A DNA stretch of 64,000 nt from Brevundimonas alba (GTDB lineage: Bacteria; Pseudomonadota; Alphaproteobacteria; Caulobacterales; Caulobacteraceae): contig NZ_JAATJM010000002.1 of NCBI RefSeq assembly GCF_011927945.1, positions 744,001 through 808,000 on the forward strand. Reading direction: 5' to 3'. The translations under genes and the position numbers were made by a program. Shown here piece after piece: positions 31,842-42,260 of this stretch (position 1 is its first letter; the number at the start of each line of letters is the position of its first letter). The notes beneath the pieces are model-generated. The model had not been told where the DNA came from. It did not search any database and saw only the letters and a program-made list of their open reading frames with translations.

Positions 31842-32927
31842 ATGTCGCACAACACCTTCGGCCACCTGTTTCGCGTGACGACCTGGGGCGAGAGCCACGG
31901 CCCGGCCATCGGCTGCGTCGTGGACGGCTGCCCGCCGCTGGTCCCGCTCACTGAGGCCGACCTCCAGCCGTGGCTGGACCGGCGCAAGCCCGGCGGCAGC
32001 CGCTTCGTCACCCAGCGGCAGGAGAGCGACACCGCCCGCATCCTGTCCGGCGTGTTCGAGGACGGGAACGGCCCGGTCACGACCGGCGCGCCTATCGCCA
32101 TCCAGATCGAGAACGAGGACGCCCGCTCGAAGGACTACGGCGAGATCGCCCGCGCCTTCCGGCCCGGCCACGCTGACTTCACCTATCAGGCCAAATACGG
32201 CGTCCGCGACCACCGCGGCGGCGGCCGGTCCTCTGCCCGCGAGACCGCCGTGCGGGTCGCCGCCGGCGCCGTAGCCCGCAAGGTGCTGGGCGAAGGGGTC
32301 CGCATCCGCGCCGGCGTCGTCCAGCTGGGCCCTCACCGGATCGCGCCGGGGGCCGTCGATCTTGACGCGGTATACGACAACGCCCTGTTCGCCGCCTCGG
32401 CCGAGGTCGTGCCCGCGTGGGAGGACTACCTCGATGGCGTTCGCAAGGCCGGTTCCTCCATCGGCGCCGTGGTGGCGCTGGAAGTCACCGGCGTTCCCGC
32501 CGGCTGGGGCGCGCCGGTCTATGGCAAGCTGGACGCAGATCTGGCCGCCGCCCTGATGTCGATCAATGCGGTCAAGGGCGTCGAGATCGGCGCCGGCTTC
32601 GCCTCGGCCGAACTGTCCGGAGAGGACAACGCCGACCAGATGCGCATCGGGGACGACGGCCTGCCGGTGTTCCTGTCGAACCACGCCGGCGGCGTCCTTG
32701 GCGGTATCTCGACCGGTCAGCCCCTGACCGCCCGCGTGGCCTTCAAGCCCACCTCTTCGATCCTGACGCCGCGCCAGACCATCACCCGCGACGGCGCCGA
32801 GACTGACCTGCGCACCAAGGGGCGCCACGACCCCTGCGTCGCCCTGCGCGGCGTGCCGGTGGTCGAGGCCATGGCCGCCTGCGTTCTGGCCGACGCCATG
32901 CTGAGGCACCGGGCGCAGGTGGGATGA
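31842..32927 (+). CDS. aroC: Chorismate synthase
   Basis: A 361-residue enzyme of full length. Signatures: [60 protein letters not shown] and the C-terminal RGRHDPC-type block ([20 protein letters not shown]). It converts EPSP to chorismate using reduced FMN, the last step of the shikimate pathway. The following gene overlaps by ATGA. Confidence 0.96.
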   Translation: MSHNTFGHLFRVTTWGESHGPAIGCVVDGCPPLVPLTEADLQPWLDRRKPGGSRFVTQRQESDTARILSGVFEDGNGPVTTGAPIAIQIENEDARSKDYGEIARAFRPGHADFTYQAKYGVRDHRGGGRSSARETAVRVAAGAVARKVLGEGVRIRAGVVQLGPHRIAPGAVDLDAVYDNALFAASAEVVPAWEDYLDGVRKAGSSIGAVVALEVTGVPAGWGAPVYGKLDADLAAALMSINAVKGVEIGAGFASAELSGEDNADQMRIGDDGLPVFLSNHAGGVLGGISTGQPLTARVAFKPTSSILTPRQTITRDGAETDLRTKGRHDPCVALRGVPVVEAMAACVLADAMLRHRAQVG

Positions 32928-33283
32928 GCCGCCCGCCGCGCCGGCCACGTCTGGGTTGGAAGGCGCTGCTGTTCTGGCTCGTTGATCACAAGGCGATACT
33001 GGGGCTGCCGATCGCCGTAGCCGGCATTGTGGCCGTCTGGATCGTTCTCGACCCGCACTATCCCCCCAAGCTGGTCGTGGGACGTATCACCGACCTTGGC
33101 CGCGCACCCGGGCCGCGGGCCATTGTGAACGCAGCGACCGTCGATGTAGGAGGCCGGTCCATCTTCGTCGGACTCCCCGTCCGTTATGGCTGCGAGGTGG
33201 GCGACGATCTGCGATTGCAGCAGTTGGGCGTCAGATGGGGATATTCCTACAGAATCGACGACACGCACCCGCCCTGCGAGTGA
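32924..33283 (+). CDS. Hypothetical single-pass membrane protein
   Basis: A 119-residue protein overlapping the aroC stop by 4 bases. One membrane helix (about 23-46, [19 protein letters not shown]) follows a basic N-terminus ([11 protein letters not shown]), giving an N-in topology. The C-terminal part is a small beta-rich extracytoplasmic domain with two cysteines ([14 protein letters not shown]). No family recognised. Coupled translation with aroC is likely, but no functional link is evident. Confidence 0.65.
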   Translation: MSRPPRRPRLGWKALLFWLVDHKAILGLPIAVAGIVAVWIVLDPHYPPKLVVGRITDLGRAPGPRAIVNAATVDVGGRSIFVGLPVRYGCEVGDDLRLQQLGVRWGYSYRIDDTHPPCE

Positions 33284-33361
33284 CCTCTTTCCGCCACTGA
33301 TACTGTTACCTATATAGCGGCCAGCGAGGTTCATAACCCTCGGATTCCCGGGAGCATCCCC

Positions 33362-34057
33362 ATGATCGACGTGCGACCCTTCAACAGCCTCGGTGGCGCT
33401 GACCACGGCTGGCTGAACGCCAAACACCATTTCTCCTTCGCCAACTACTACGACCCGAGCCGCATGAGCTGGGGCCGGCTTCGCGTCTGGAATGACGACG
33501 AGATCGCGGCGAAATCCGGCTTCCCGCCCCACCCCCACTCGGACATGGAGATCATCACCTATGTCCGCACCGGCGCGATCACCCACGAGGACTCGATGGG
33601 GAACAAGGGCCGCACGGGAGCGGGCGACGTGCAGGTGATGAGCGCCGGCACCGGCGTGCGTCACGCCGAGTTCAACCTCGAGGACGAGACCACCACCCTG
33701 TTCCAGATCTGGATCGAGACGGACAAGCCGGGCGCCGCGCCGGGCTGGGGCGCCAAGGCCTTCCCCAAGGCTGACCGCACGGGCCGTTTCTCGGTGCTGG
33801 CCTCGGGCGACGCGGCTGACGACGCCCTGACCATCAACGCCGATGCCAAGGTGCTGGGCGCCACGCTGAACGCGGGTGAGTCCATCACCTACAGCCTGGC
33901 CGAAGGCCGCCGCGCCTATCTGGTGCCCGCGGTCGGCGCGGTCGAGGTCAATGGTGTAGCGCTCAACGCCCGCGACGGCGCGGCCATCAAGGACGAGGCC
34001 GAGATCACCATCACGGCGAAGGCCGATGCCGAACTGGTAATGGTCGACAGCCTCTAG
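33362..34057 (+). CDS. Pirin-family protein (YhaK-like bicupin)
   Basis: A 231-residue protein with the pirin N-terminal cupin: PHPHSDMEIITYV and HEDSMGNKG carry the metal-binding histidines and glutamate, then GDVQVMSAGTGVRHAEFN. The second cupin is the DUF-type C-terminal half (LNAGESITYSLAEGRRAYLV). Family members bind Fe or Zn, and some have quercetinase activity in vitro. A dedicated promoter probably lies in the AT-richer stretch at 33284-33361. Confidence 0.88.
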   Translation: MIDVRPFNSLGGADHGWLNAKHHFSFANYYDPSRMSWGRLRVWNDDEIAAKSGFPPHPHSDMEIITYVRTGAITHEDSMGNKGRTGAGDVQVMSAGTGVRHAEFNLEDETTTLFQIWIETDKPGAAPGWGAKAFPKADRTGRFSVLASGDAADDALTINADAKVLGATLNAGESITYSLAEGRRAYLVPAVGAVEVNGVALNARDGAAIKDEAEITITAKADAELVMVDSL

Positions 34058-34063
34058 ATCGCC

Positions 34064-34687
34064 CTAGGGCAGGTTGAACACCACATGGACCCAGCCCACG
34101 GTCTGTGCGTGTTCGAGGGCCTCGAACAGCGGGACGGCCAGGAAGAAGCCCAGGCCGTCCCGTAGCGTCGTCAGGAAGAAGACGGGCCGGACCTCGAGGG
34201 TCTCGCGGTCCTGCCATTTCGAGAAGTCCGGGAGGAACCGGGGCGTCCGCGCGCAATAGGCGCGATAGACTTCGCCGAAGGTCACCGACAACCAACCCTC
34301 CTCCTGACGCACTGTCAGATAGAAGACAGCCACCGAGATCACGACGAACAGGGTGGCGATCACCACGCTGCCCGTCTGCGCGCCCATGCCGAACGAGCCG
34401 ATGAAGCTGAAGACGTAGAGCGGATTCCGGCTGATCGAATACGGACCTTGATCCACAATCTCCGCCTTCTTGCGGCCGCCGATGTAGAGCGAACACCAGG
34501 CACGGCCGACGACGCAGATGGCGATCATGGCCAGACCGAGCGCCTCGAGCCCTTCATGCAGGGCGGCGACGCCGCCGAAGCTCTGGGTCAGGGCCGCCAG
34601 CCCGATCACCAGCAGAAGCGCCACCCCGAGGGCGGCCTTCCGGATCAGCTGGACGCGGCGGAGGTGGTGGGGATCTGCGGTGTGCAT
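34064..34687 (-). CDS. Isoprenylcysteine carboxyl methyltransferase-family membrane protein
   Basis: A 207-residue integral membrane protein with four or five hydrophobic segments. The ICMT/PEMT signature is present: SISRNPLYVFSF, then VRQEEGWLSVTFGEVYRAYCARTPRFLP, which forms the SAM-binding EE...F-G-x2-Y-x2-Y-x4-R region. The substrate in bacteria is usually unknown. It converges on the pirin gene and stands alone. Confidence 0.8.
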   Translation of the reverse strand: MHTADPHHLRRVQLIRKAALGVALLLVIGLAALTQSFGGVAALHEGLEALGLAMIAICVVGRAWCSLYIGGRKKAEIVDQGPYSISRNPLYVFSFIGSFGMGAQTGSVVIATLFVVISVAVFYLTVRQEEGWLSVTFGEVYRAYCARTPRFLPDFSKWQDRETLEVRPVFFLTTLRDGLGFFLAVPLFEALEHAQTVGWVHVVFNLP

Positions 34688-34742
34688 GGCCGAGGCATAA
34701 AGCGTCTGCCGCGCCAGAAAAAGCGAAGTTTGTCCGCAGACG

Positions 34743-34774
34743 AAAACGCCGCCCCGGTTTCCCGGAGCGGCGTT
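34743..34774 (-). terminator. Rho-independent terminator of lon
   Basis: On the minus strand AACGCCGC (34774-34767) pairs with GCGGCGTT (34752-34745), extended by a CCGGG/CCCGG inner stem around AAA, and is followed by TTTTCG. It starts 5 bases after the lon stop. Confidence 0.85.
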
Positions 34775-34778
34775 GCCG

Positions 34779-37175
34779 TTAGTGCGTCGCCGGGACCGTG
34801 CCCGGGTCGAGGATCGGCGGGGCGGCGGGCAGAGGCTCGGTCGCCTCGTCCCATTCCACCGGCGTCAGCGAGCCGGTCAGGGCCCACTTCAGGGCCTCGT
34901 CCGCGGTCTTGATCGGGACGATCTCCAGCGCACCCTTCACATTGTCGGGCACGTCGGCGAGGTCCTTCTCGTTCTCTTCCGGGATCAGCACCGTCTTGAT
35001 GCCCGAGCGGAGCGCCGCAAGCAGCTTCTCCTTCAGGCCGCCGATGGCGGTGACCCGGCCGCGCAGGGTGATCTCGCCGGTCATGGCGATGTCCTTGCGG
35101 ATCGGGATGCCGGTCAGAACCGAGACCATGGCGACCGTCATGGCCACGCCCGCCGAGGGACCGTCCTTGGGCGTCGCGCCGTCCGGCACGTGCACGTGGA
35201 TGTCGGTCTTCTCGAACACCGGCGGCTTGACGCCGAAGGCCAGCGAACGCGCCCGGACATAGGAGGCGGCGGCGGAGATCGATTCCTTCATCACCTCCTT
35301 GAGGTTGCCGGTCACGGTCATGCGGCCGCGGCCCGGCATCTTGATCGCCTCGATGGTCAGGATGTCGCCGCCGAACTCGGTCCAGGCCAGTCCGGTGACG
35401 ATGCCGACCTGATCTTCCTCGTCCGTCTCGCCGTAGCGGTATTTCTTGACGCCCGCGTAGTCGGCCAGCTTGGCCGCGTCGACGGTGATGGACAGCGACT
35501 TCTCGCGGGCCATCTCACGAACCGCCTTGCGGGCCAGACCGCCCAGCGCCCGCTCCAGCGACCGCACGCCGGCTTCCCGGGTGTAGTAGCGGATCAGGTT
35601 CCGGATGGTGTCGTCGGGCACCACGAACTCGGCCGGCTTCAGGCCATTGTCCGTCGTCACCTTGGGCAGGACGTGGCGCTTGGCGATCTCGACCTTCTCG
35701 TCCTCGGTGTAGCCCGACACCCGGATGATCTCCATCCGGTCCATCAGCGGCTGCGGCATGTTCAGGCTGTTGGCCGTGGTCACGAACATGACGTTGGACA
35801 GGTCGTAGTCGACCTCGAGGTAATGGTCGCCGAACGCATTGTTCTGGGCCGGATCCAGCACCTCGAGCAGGGCCGAGGACGGATCGCCCCGCCAGTCGGC
35901 GCCCAGCTTGTCGATCTCGTCCAGCAGGACGAAGGCGTTGGTCGTCTTGGCCTTCTTCATCGACTGGATGATCTTGCCCGGCATGGAGCCGATGTAGGTC
36001 CGGCGGTGACCGCGGATCTCGGCTTCGTCCCGCACGCCGCCCAGCGACATGCGGACGTATTCGCGCCCGGTCGCCTTGGCGATCGACTTGGCCAGCGAGG
36101 TCTTGCCGACGCCCGGAGGGCCGACGAGGCACAGGATCGGGCCCTTCAGGCTGTTGGTGCGCGCCTGGACAGCCAGATACTCGATGATCCGTTCCTTGAC
36201 CTTCTCGAGACCGTAGTGGTCCTCCTCGAGGATGGCCTCGGCCTTGTTCAGGTCGATGGGCTTGGTCTTGGCCTTGCCCCACGGGATCGACAGCAGCCAG
36301 TCGAGATAGTTCCGGACCACCGTCGACTCGGCCGACATCGGGCTCATGTTGCGCAGCTTCTTGACCTCGGCCTCGGCCTTGGTGCGGGCTTCCTTGGACA
36401 GGCGCGTCTTACGGATGCGCTTCTCCAACTCCATGATCTCGTCGCGCGAGTCGTCGGTCTCGCCCAGCTCGCGCTGGATCGCCTTCATCTGCTCGTTGAG
36501 ATAATATTCCCGCTGGGTCTTCTCCATCTGGCGCTTCACGCGCGAGCGGATCTTCTTCTCGACCTGCAGGACGCTGATCTCGCCTTCCATCAGGCCGTAG
36601 ACCTTCTCCAGCCGCGACGGCACGGAGACGGTTTCCAGCAGGCCCTGCTTGTCGGCGATCTTGACCGATAGGTGGGCGGCGACCGAGTCCGCCAGCTTGG
36701 ACGGGTCGGTGATCTGCGGGATGGAGCTGAGGGCCTCGGGCGGCACCTTCTTGTTCAGCTTCACATAGTTTTCGAACTGCTCGATCACGGCGCGCAGCAG
36801 GGCTTCCGACTGCGACGGGTCGCCCGGATCGTCGGCGATTTCGACCGCCTCGGCTTCGAAATACTCGGTCCGATCGGTGAAGCGGGTCAGGCGCGCGCGG
36901 CTTTTGCCCTCGACCAGCACCTTGACGGTGCCGTCGGGCAGTTTCAGCAGCTGGAGGACGGTTGCGAGCACGCCGATCGGATAGATGGCGTCCGACTGCG
37001 GATCGTCGTCGACGCTGTTCTTCTGGGTGGCGAGCAGGATCTGCTTCTCGCCCTTCATGATCTCATCGAGCGCCTTGACGGACTTCTCGCGGCCCACGAA
37101 CAGCGGCACGACCATGTGCGGAAAGACGACGATGTCTCTCAGCGGCAGGACGGGCAGTGTTTTGGTCTCTGACAT
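34779..37175 (-). CDS. lon: ATP-dependent protease Lon
   Basis: A 798-residue LonA protease: N-terminal substrate domain (LPVLPLRDIVVFPHMVVPLF), coiled-coil region (about 190-260), and AAA+ module with Walker A GPPGVGKTS and Walker B FVLLDEID. The C-terminal Ser-Lys protease domain has catalytic serine in KDGPSAGVAM and lysine in IGGLKEKLLAA. It degrades misfolded and regulatory proteins; in Caulobacter relatives these include DnaA and CcrM. The terminator follows directly. Confidence 0.97.
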   Translation of the reverse strand: MSETKTLPVLPLRDIVVFPHMVVPLFVGREKSVKALDEIMKGEKQILLATQKNSVDDDPQSDAIYPIGVLATVLQLLKLPDGTVKVLVEGKSRARLTRFTDRTEYFEAEAVEIADDPGDPSQSEALLRAVIEQFENYVKLNKKVPPEALSSIPQITDPSKLADSVAAHLSVKIADKQGLLETVSVPSRLEKVYGLMEGEISVLQVEKKIRSRVKRQMEKTQREYYLNEQMKAIQRELGETDDSRDEIMELEKRIRKTRLSKEARTKAEAEVKKLRNMSPMSAESTVVRNYLDWLLSIPWGKAKTKPIDLNKAEAILEEDHYGLEKVKERIIEYLAVQARTNSLKGPILCLVGPPGVGKTSLAKSIAKATGREYVRMSLGGVRDEAEIRGHRRTYIGSMPGKIIQSMKKAKTTNAFVLLDEIDKLGADWRGDPSSALLEVLDPAQNNAFGDHYLEVDYDLSNVMFVTTANSLNMPQPLMDRMEIIRVSGYTEDEKVEIAKRHVLPKVTTDNGLKPAEFVVPDDTIRNLIRYYTREAGVRSLERALGGLARKAVREMAREKSLSITVDAAKLADYAGVKKYRYGETDEEDQVGIVTGLAWTEFGGDILTIEAIKMPGRGRMTVTGNLKEVMKESISAAASYVRARSLAFGVKPPVFEKTDIHVHVPDGATPKDGPSAGVAMTVAMVSVLTGIPIRKDIAMTGEITLRGRVTAIGGLKEKLLAALRSGIKTVLIPEENEKDLADVPDNVKGALEIVPIKTADEALKWALTGSLTPVEWDEATEPLPAAPPILDPGTVPATH

Positions 37176-37529
37176 GATGCGTAGTTCCCGGGGCCTTCGT
37201 TGATCTCAGACCCGCCGGGCCGGCGTTCGAGGCAACCTGCCCCGCCGTATCGACTCGGCCCGCCGTTTCGGCGGCCTTCGTATGAGTATGTGGTTCGGAT
37301 GGCGGCGCGTTCAAGCGTCGCGGCACGCCGCCGGGGGTTTCCATCCACAAGCGCCCAAGCTGCACGGACGGATCGACACAGCCGCCGCCACCGCACGGAA
37401 CGTGCCGCTGACGGTCGTGAAGGCCAGAAACTCGCCCGAGCACACCTGTGGCCCGTCAGCATCAGGCGAGGCGTCACGCAACCCTCGTCCAGCTTGGCCG
37501 TTCAGCGGAGGCAATCGGAGGAGCCCGAA
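37176..37529. other. Intergenic region (354 bases) between lon and a lipoprotein gene
   Basis: Divergent promoter region. I find no reading frame with convincing codon bias beginning inside it. A partly symmetrical GCGGCGCG...CGCGGC patch around 37305-37330 and a GGAAC at 37399 without a matching CGTT are present, but nothing decisive. The lipoprotein ribosome-binding site (GGAGGAG) is at its right edge. Confidence 0.5.
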
Positions 37530-37883
37530 ATGAGAACCCTGATCATCTGCGCCGCCGCGGCCATCGCCGTGGCCGGGTGCCAGCGTCCCGCCGAAGAACC
37601 GGCCGACACCTCGATGGCCGACGGCGCCACCGAAGCCATGCCCGCCGAATCCGGGACGGGAACGACGGCCGACATGGCCGCCCCGTCTTCAACCTCCGGA
37701 TCGGGAAGCGCAGCCTCCCGCTCGGGCGGCTCAGCCATGGCCGCCGATGGAGCCGGCGCCGAAACGTCCGCGGACGCGGCTGCCATGAACGAACCGGCCG
37801 CCGGGACCTCTCCGATCAGCCCGTCGACCCGCGACGGCGCCAAGGAGAAAGCCGAGTCGACCAACCTGCACCCGGCCGGCTGA
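37530..37883 (+). CDS. Small lipoprotein, low-complexity
   Basis: ATG at 37530 follows a GGAGGAG ribosome-binding site. The 117-residue product starts MRTLIICAAAAIAVAGCQRP, a clear lipobox (VAGC) with modification expected on Cys17. The mature chain is disordered and rich in Ala, Ser, Gly, Thr and Met, ending KEKAESTNLHPAG. Likely membrane-anchored in the periplasm; no domain recognised. A bidirectional terminator separates it from convergent clpX. Confidence 0.75.
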   Translation: MRTLIICAAAAIAVAGCQRPAEEPADTSMADGATEAMPAESGTGTTADMAAPSSTSGSGSAASRSGGSAMAADGAGAETSADAAAMNEPAAGTSPISPSTRDGAKEKAESTNLHPAG

Positions 37884-37899
37884 GCCGGTTTCGGACATG

Positions 37900-37936
37900 A
37901 AAAAGGGCGGGCCCTTCGCAGGACCCGCCCTTGTTC
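37900..37936. terminator. Bidirectional terminator between lipoprotein gene and clpX
   Basis: AAGGGCGGG (37903-37911) pairs with CCCGCCCTT (37924-37932). Flanking A and T runs allow function in both directions, serving the lipoprotein gene on the plus strand and clpX on the minus strand. Confidence 0.85.
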
Positions 37937-37951
37937 ATTGCATCCGGGAGA

Positions 37952-39226
<1,275 letters not shown>

Positions 39227-39416
39227 CGACCCTTCTCACTCCCGCGATGGACCTCGATATGAGGCCGAACGCGCTTCCCCTGCGTTTGATTCCCGAACAA
39301 TGGGCGCAAAGGTCTTCAAAAAATGACAATCACCCATCACAGCGCCCGCCACAACCCCGCGAAAGCGGAGCAGGCAGCGGAAGCGGACGGTTCACTGTTG
39401 AGGATGATCGCGGCGA

Positions 39417-40079
39417 ATGTCTGACATGGGAAGCGACGCTCCGTTTCGCCAGCCGCTCCGCAAGGATCAGGCCATCGTGGCCTTCGACTTCGACGGCACT
39501 CTGACGATTCGCGACAGTTTCACGGAATTTCTTCGCTGGCGGGCCGGTCCGGGCGGCTGGGCGCTGGGCCTCGTGAAACTGGCCCCGGCCGTGGCCGGCT
39601 ATGCCCGCGACAGGGACCGCGGGCGGATCAAGGCCGCCTCCGTGCGCGAGTTCCTGCGCGGCGTCGACCGCGCGAGGCTCGAGGCCGACGCCGAACGCTT
39701 CGCTGATCGGATTTGGGACAGGTTTATGCGGCCGGACGCCCTCGCCTGCTGGAATGCCTGGGGCGAGCGCGGCGCGCACCGGGTCATCGTCACCGCCAGT
39801 CCCGAAACCACCGTCGCGCCCTTCGCCCGCCGCCTCGGCGCCGAGGCCCTGCTGGGCACCCCCTTGTTGTTCGACGCGGATGACCGGGTGACCGGCGCCT
39901 TCGCCGGGCCGAACTGCCGGGGCGAGGAGAAGGTCCGCCGGCTGAAGGCGGCCTATGGCGAGGCCATGCAGCTGACGGCGGCCTATGGCGACACGTCCGG
40001 CGATACGGAAATGCTCTCCATCGCCGCCGAGCCCGGCTTCCGGGTCTTCACCGCCCGGCCCGGCGCGTCGCCGCGCTGA
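39417..40079 (+). CDS. HAD-IB family phosphatase
   Basis: A 220-residue haloacid-dehalogenase-fold hydrolase. Motif I is AFDFDGTLT (nucleophile first Asp), motif II VIVTASPET, and the motif III/IV region RGEEKVRRL then AYGDTSGDTEML. The helical cap lies between motifs I and II, as in phosphoserine-phosphatase-like HAD-IB members. It dephosphorylates a small metabolite or lipid phosphate. It stands alone on the plus strand between clpX and the secreted paralog. Confidence 0.85.
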   Translation: MSDMGSDAPFRQPLRKDQAIVAFDFDGTLTIRDSFTEFLRWRAGPGGWALGLVKLAPAVAGYARDRDRGRIKAASVREFLRGVDRARLEADAERFADRIWDRFMRPDALACWNAWGERGAHRVIVTASPETTVAPFARRLGAEALLGTPLLFDADDRVTGAFAGPNCRGEEKVRRLKAAYGEAMQLTAAYGDTSGDTEMLSIAAEPGFRVFTARPGASPR

Positions 40080-40088
40080 CCTCCGGCG

Positions 40089-41012
40089 TCACTCCGCCGC
40101 AGTCGCTTCCGTACGGCGGATCTCATCCGCCAGCCGGTCACCCTGCGCTCCCACACCGGCGCGGCGGGTCGGATCGTAGTCGTATAGCGACGTCAGGTAG
40201 GACCGATCCCACGTCGTCAGGCCCGGCACTGACGGGTCCTCGAACAGGTTCAGGATGGTGTCGTAGGCCGCTGTCTCGCCCTCGGGATCGATCTGGGCGT
40301 AGGCCACCATCAGCAGATAGTCGCAGAGCTGCTCCGTCGTGACTGTCCCCAGCTTTTCGACGTCGACCAGCACCATGACCTTCTGCAGATCGTCCCGCAC
40401 CCGTGAGGCCTGCTGCGACTTGCTGTAGACGTTGATGATCGGGGCCGCCCGACCGGGCATCCGGACTGCCGGCTGGATCTCCTGCGTAACGATGTCGTAG
40501 TCGATCGGCACGCTGAGGTGCCACCACCGCACCGCCGCGTCGCTCGTCGTGAAATCGTCCAGTACGTGCCGCCCCGCCGCGCCGCCCGAATACCTCGGCC
40601 GGAACACCTCGGGACTGCGCTCCACCCATGCCCGCGCCACGGCGGGCGCGTCGACCGCGCCGATAATGAAGACGTTGGGCTCGCAGTCGAGTTCCCCCGC
40701 CGGCAGTCCCAGCTCGTCGGCCCGGGCGACAAGCTGGTCGGCGATCTGCCGGGCCGCGTCGCCCTGGAAATTCACCACGCCGAAGCAGGCGGGCTCCGAC
40801 CAGCGCGCCAGCCCCCGTTGCCTCACGGGCTGAGCGACCTCGTCGACGAAGGTCGATGCACGCTCCTCGAGCGTCTCGCCCGATACGATGACGTCCTCGA
40901 CCGTCGTGGTCGGCGGATCCTGAGGCGGCACGCCGGCCGGCGGCGTCTGCGCCCATGCGGATCCGGCGCCGGCCAGGGTCAGCGCCACGGTCAGTCCCAG
41001 CCGTCGGATCAT
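40089..41012 (-). CDS. Secreted protein, paralog of the one at 42261-43205
   Basis: A 307-residue protein with a clear signal peptide (LTVALTLAGAGSAWAQT). The mature part begins with a proline-rich linker and DVIVSGETLEERA. Shared with its paralog are RGLARW, C-x-GVVN, RWWHLSVP, APIINVYSKS, RDDLQKVMVLVD and the near-identical block DPEGETAAYDTILNLFEDP then GLTTWDRSYLTSLY. Two cysteines (ACFGVV, LDCEPN) may form a disulphide. The family is unknown to me. The two copies lie on either side of clpP. Confidence 0.75.
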   Translation of the reverse strand: MIRRLGLTVALTLAGAGSAWAQTPPAGVPPQDPPTTTVEDVIVSGETLEERASTFVDEVAQPVRQRGLARWSEPACFGVVNFQGDAARQIADQLVARADELGLPAGELDCEPNVFIIGAVDAPAVARAWVERSPEVFRPRYSGGAAGRHVLDDFTTSDAAVRWWHLSVPIDYDIVTQEIQPAVRMPGRAAPIINVYSKSQQASRVRDDLQKVMVLVDVEKLGTVTTEQLCDYLLMVAYAQIDPEGETAAYDTILNLFEDPSVPGLTTWDRSYLTSLYDYDPTRRAGVGAQGDRLADEIRRTEATAAE

Positions 41013-41105
41013 TCGCCGCCCTCCGGTTTCCCGAACGGCATCCTACCGGTTGTGCAGGAAGAGTCACGGCGCGAGGGAACGCCGGTCTCTTCGCTCCGGC
41101 CGCGA

Positions 41106-41423
41106 TCAGTGTCCGTGGGCGTCCACGTCGAAGGCGACCGCCTTGCCGCGCGAGGTCGGGTCCCAGCCCGCCTCGATCACGGCCGCCACCGCATTGCGCA
41201 CATGGTCGGTGTTCACGAACTGCTTCTCGGTGTCAGGCCGGCCGTTGGGACGCAGCGGCGGCGGAAACTGCACCACCGCCTCGCGCTTGAAGTCCTGCAG
41301 CCGCAGGGTCACGGCCACGCCTTCCCACTGCCCGCCCGTTGTCGGCCGCGGCTGGCGCCGGAGCTCCCAATGATAGATGTCGCCGTCGACCTCGACGGTC
41401 CCGCTGGTGTTACGCGTCTGCAT
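41106..41423 (-). CDS. Hypothetical protein (105 aa)
   Basis: ATG at 41423 gives a soluble, mostly beta-strand protein: MQTRNTSGTVEVDGDIYHWE, then VAVTLRLQDFKREAVVQF, and a helical block VNTDHVRNAVAAVIEAGWDP and SRGKAVAFDVD. No cysteine, signal peptide or catalytic motif. Conserved-looking small proteins of this type are often near clpP-like housekeeping genes, but I cannot name it. It follows the clpP terminator on the same strand. Confidence 0.65.
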   Translation of the reverse strand: MQTRNTSGTVEVDGDIYHWELRRQPRPTTGGQWEGVAVTLRLQDFKREAVVQFPPPLRPNGRPDTEKQFVNTDHVRNAVAAVIEAGWDPTSRGKAVAFDVDAHGH

Positions 41424-41440
41424 GGCGGCCTGATAGCACA

Positions 41441-41472
41441 AAAGAAAAAGGCGCACCGTTCGGGTGCGCCTC
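41441..41472 (-). terminator. Rho-independent terminator of clpP
   Basis: On the minus strand GGTGCGCC's partner arms GAGGCGCACC and GGTGCGCCT (41471-41449) form a stem around CGAAC, followed by TTTTTCTTTT. It lies 24 bases past the clpP stop and ends just before the ATG of the next small gene. Confidence 0.85.
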
Positions 41473-41495
41473 TTCCGTGGTCATTGTTCAACGGG

Positions 41496-42143
41496 TCAGG
41501 AACCCGGCGTCTTGACGCCGTCCTCGTCGGCCTGTTCGCGGCGGTCGTAGACGTGGTCGACGATGCCCCAGGCCTTGGATTCCTCGGCGCTCATGAAGTG
41601 GTCGCGGTCGAGGGTCTTCTCGACCTCTTCAAGGGTCCGGCCGGTGTGGTGGACATAGATCTCGTTCAGGCGGCGCTTGGTGTAGCGGATGTCCTCGGCG
41701 TGGCGCTCGATGTCCGAGGCCTGGCCGCGGAAACCGCCGGACGGCTGGTGCACCATGATGCGGGCGTTCGGCAGGGCCACGCGCTGACCGGCGGCGCCGG
41801 CGGCGAGGATCAGCGAACCGGCCGAGGCGGCCATGCCCATGCACACCGTCGAAACCGGCGAGCGGATGTATTGCATGGTGTCGTAGATCGCGAGCGCCGA
41901 GGTCACCTGACCGCCGGGGCTGTTGATATACATGCTGATTTCCTTCTTCGGGTTCTCCGACTCGAGGAACAGCAGCTGGGCGCAGATCAGCGACGCCATG
42001 CCGTCCTCGAAAGGCCCCGTCAGGAAGATGATCCGCTCGCGCAGCAGGCGCGAGAAGATGTCGAAGGCCCGCTCGCCCCGGCTGGACTGCTCCACCACCA
42101 TGGGGACGAGGTTCATGTTCATCAGTTCGATCGGATCGCGCAT
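41496..42143 (-). CDS. clpP: ATP-dependent Clp protease proteolytic subunit ClpP
   Basis: A 215-residue serine peptidase. Catalytic Ser107 is in GMAASAGS, His132 in MVHQPSGG, and an aspartate near 181 ([11 protein letters not shown]) completes the triad. The N-terminal [20 protein letters not shown] processing region and the YINSPGG oxyanion loop are present. It forms the tetradecameric chamber used by ClpX and ClpA. The usual clpP-clpX adjacency is broken here. Confidence 0.97.
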   Translation of the reverse strand: MRDPIELMNMNLVPMVVEQSSRGERAFDIFSRLLRERIIFLTGPFEDGMASLICAQLLFLESENPKKEISMYINSPGGQVTSALAIYDTMQYIRSPVSTVCMGMAASAGSLILAAGAAGQRVALPNARIMVHQPSGGFRGQASDIERHAEDIRYTKRRLNEIYVHHTGRTLEEVEKTLDRDHFMSAEESKAWGIVDHVYDRREQADEDGVKTPGS

Positions 42144-42260
42144 TCAGGCCTTCTCGGGATGCTGTGGCCGCGACTCACCGGTCGCGCGCCTGTCGACAGG
42201 ATATCGCGTTGCAAGCCGCAGGATGCAAGGCGCGGGCCGTTGTCGCGTGCGGCGGCGTGT

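Noticed and set aside
37399..37420. EcfG-type promoter for the lipoprotein gene.
   Set aside because: GGAAC is present, but no CGTT or close variant occurs 16-17 bases downstream.
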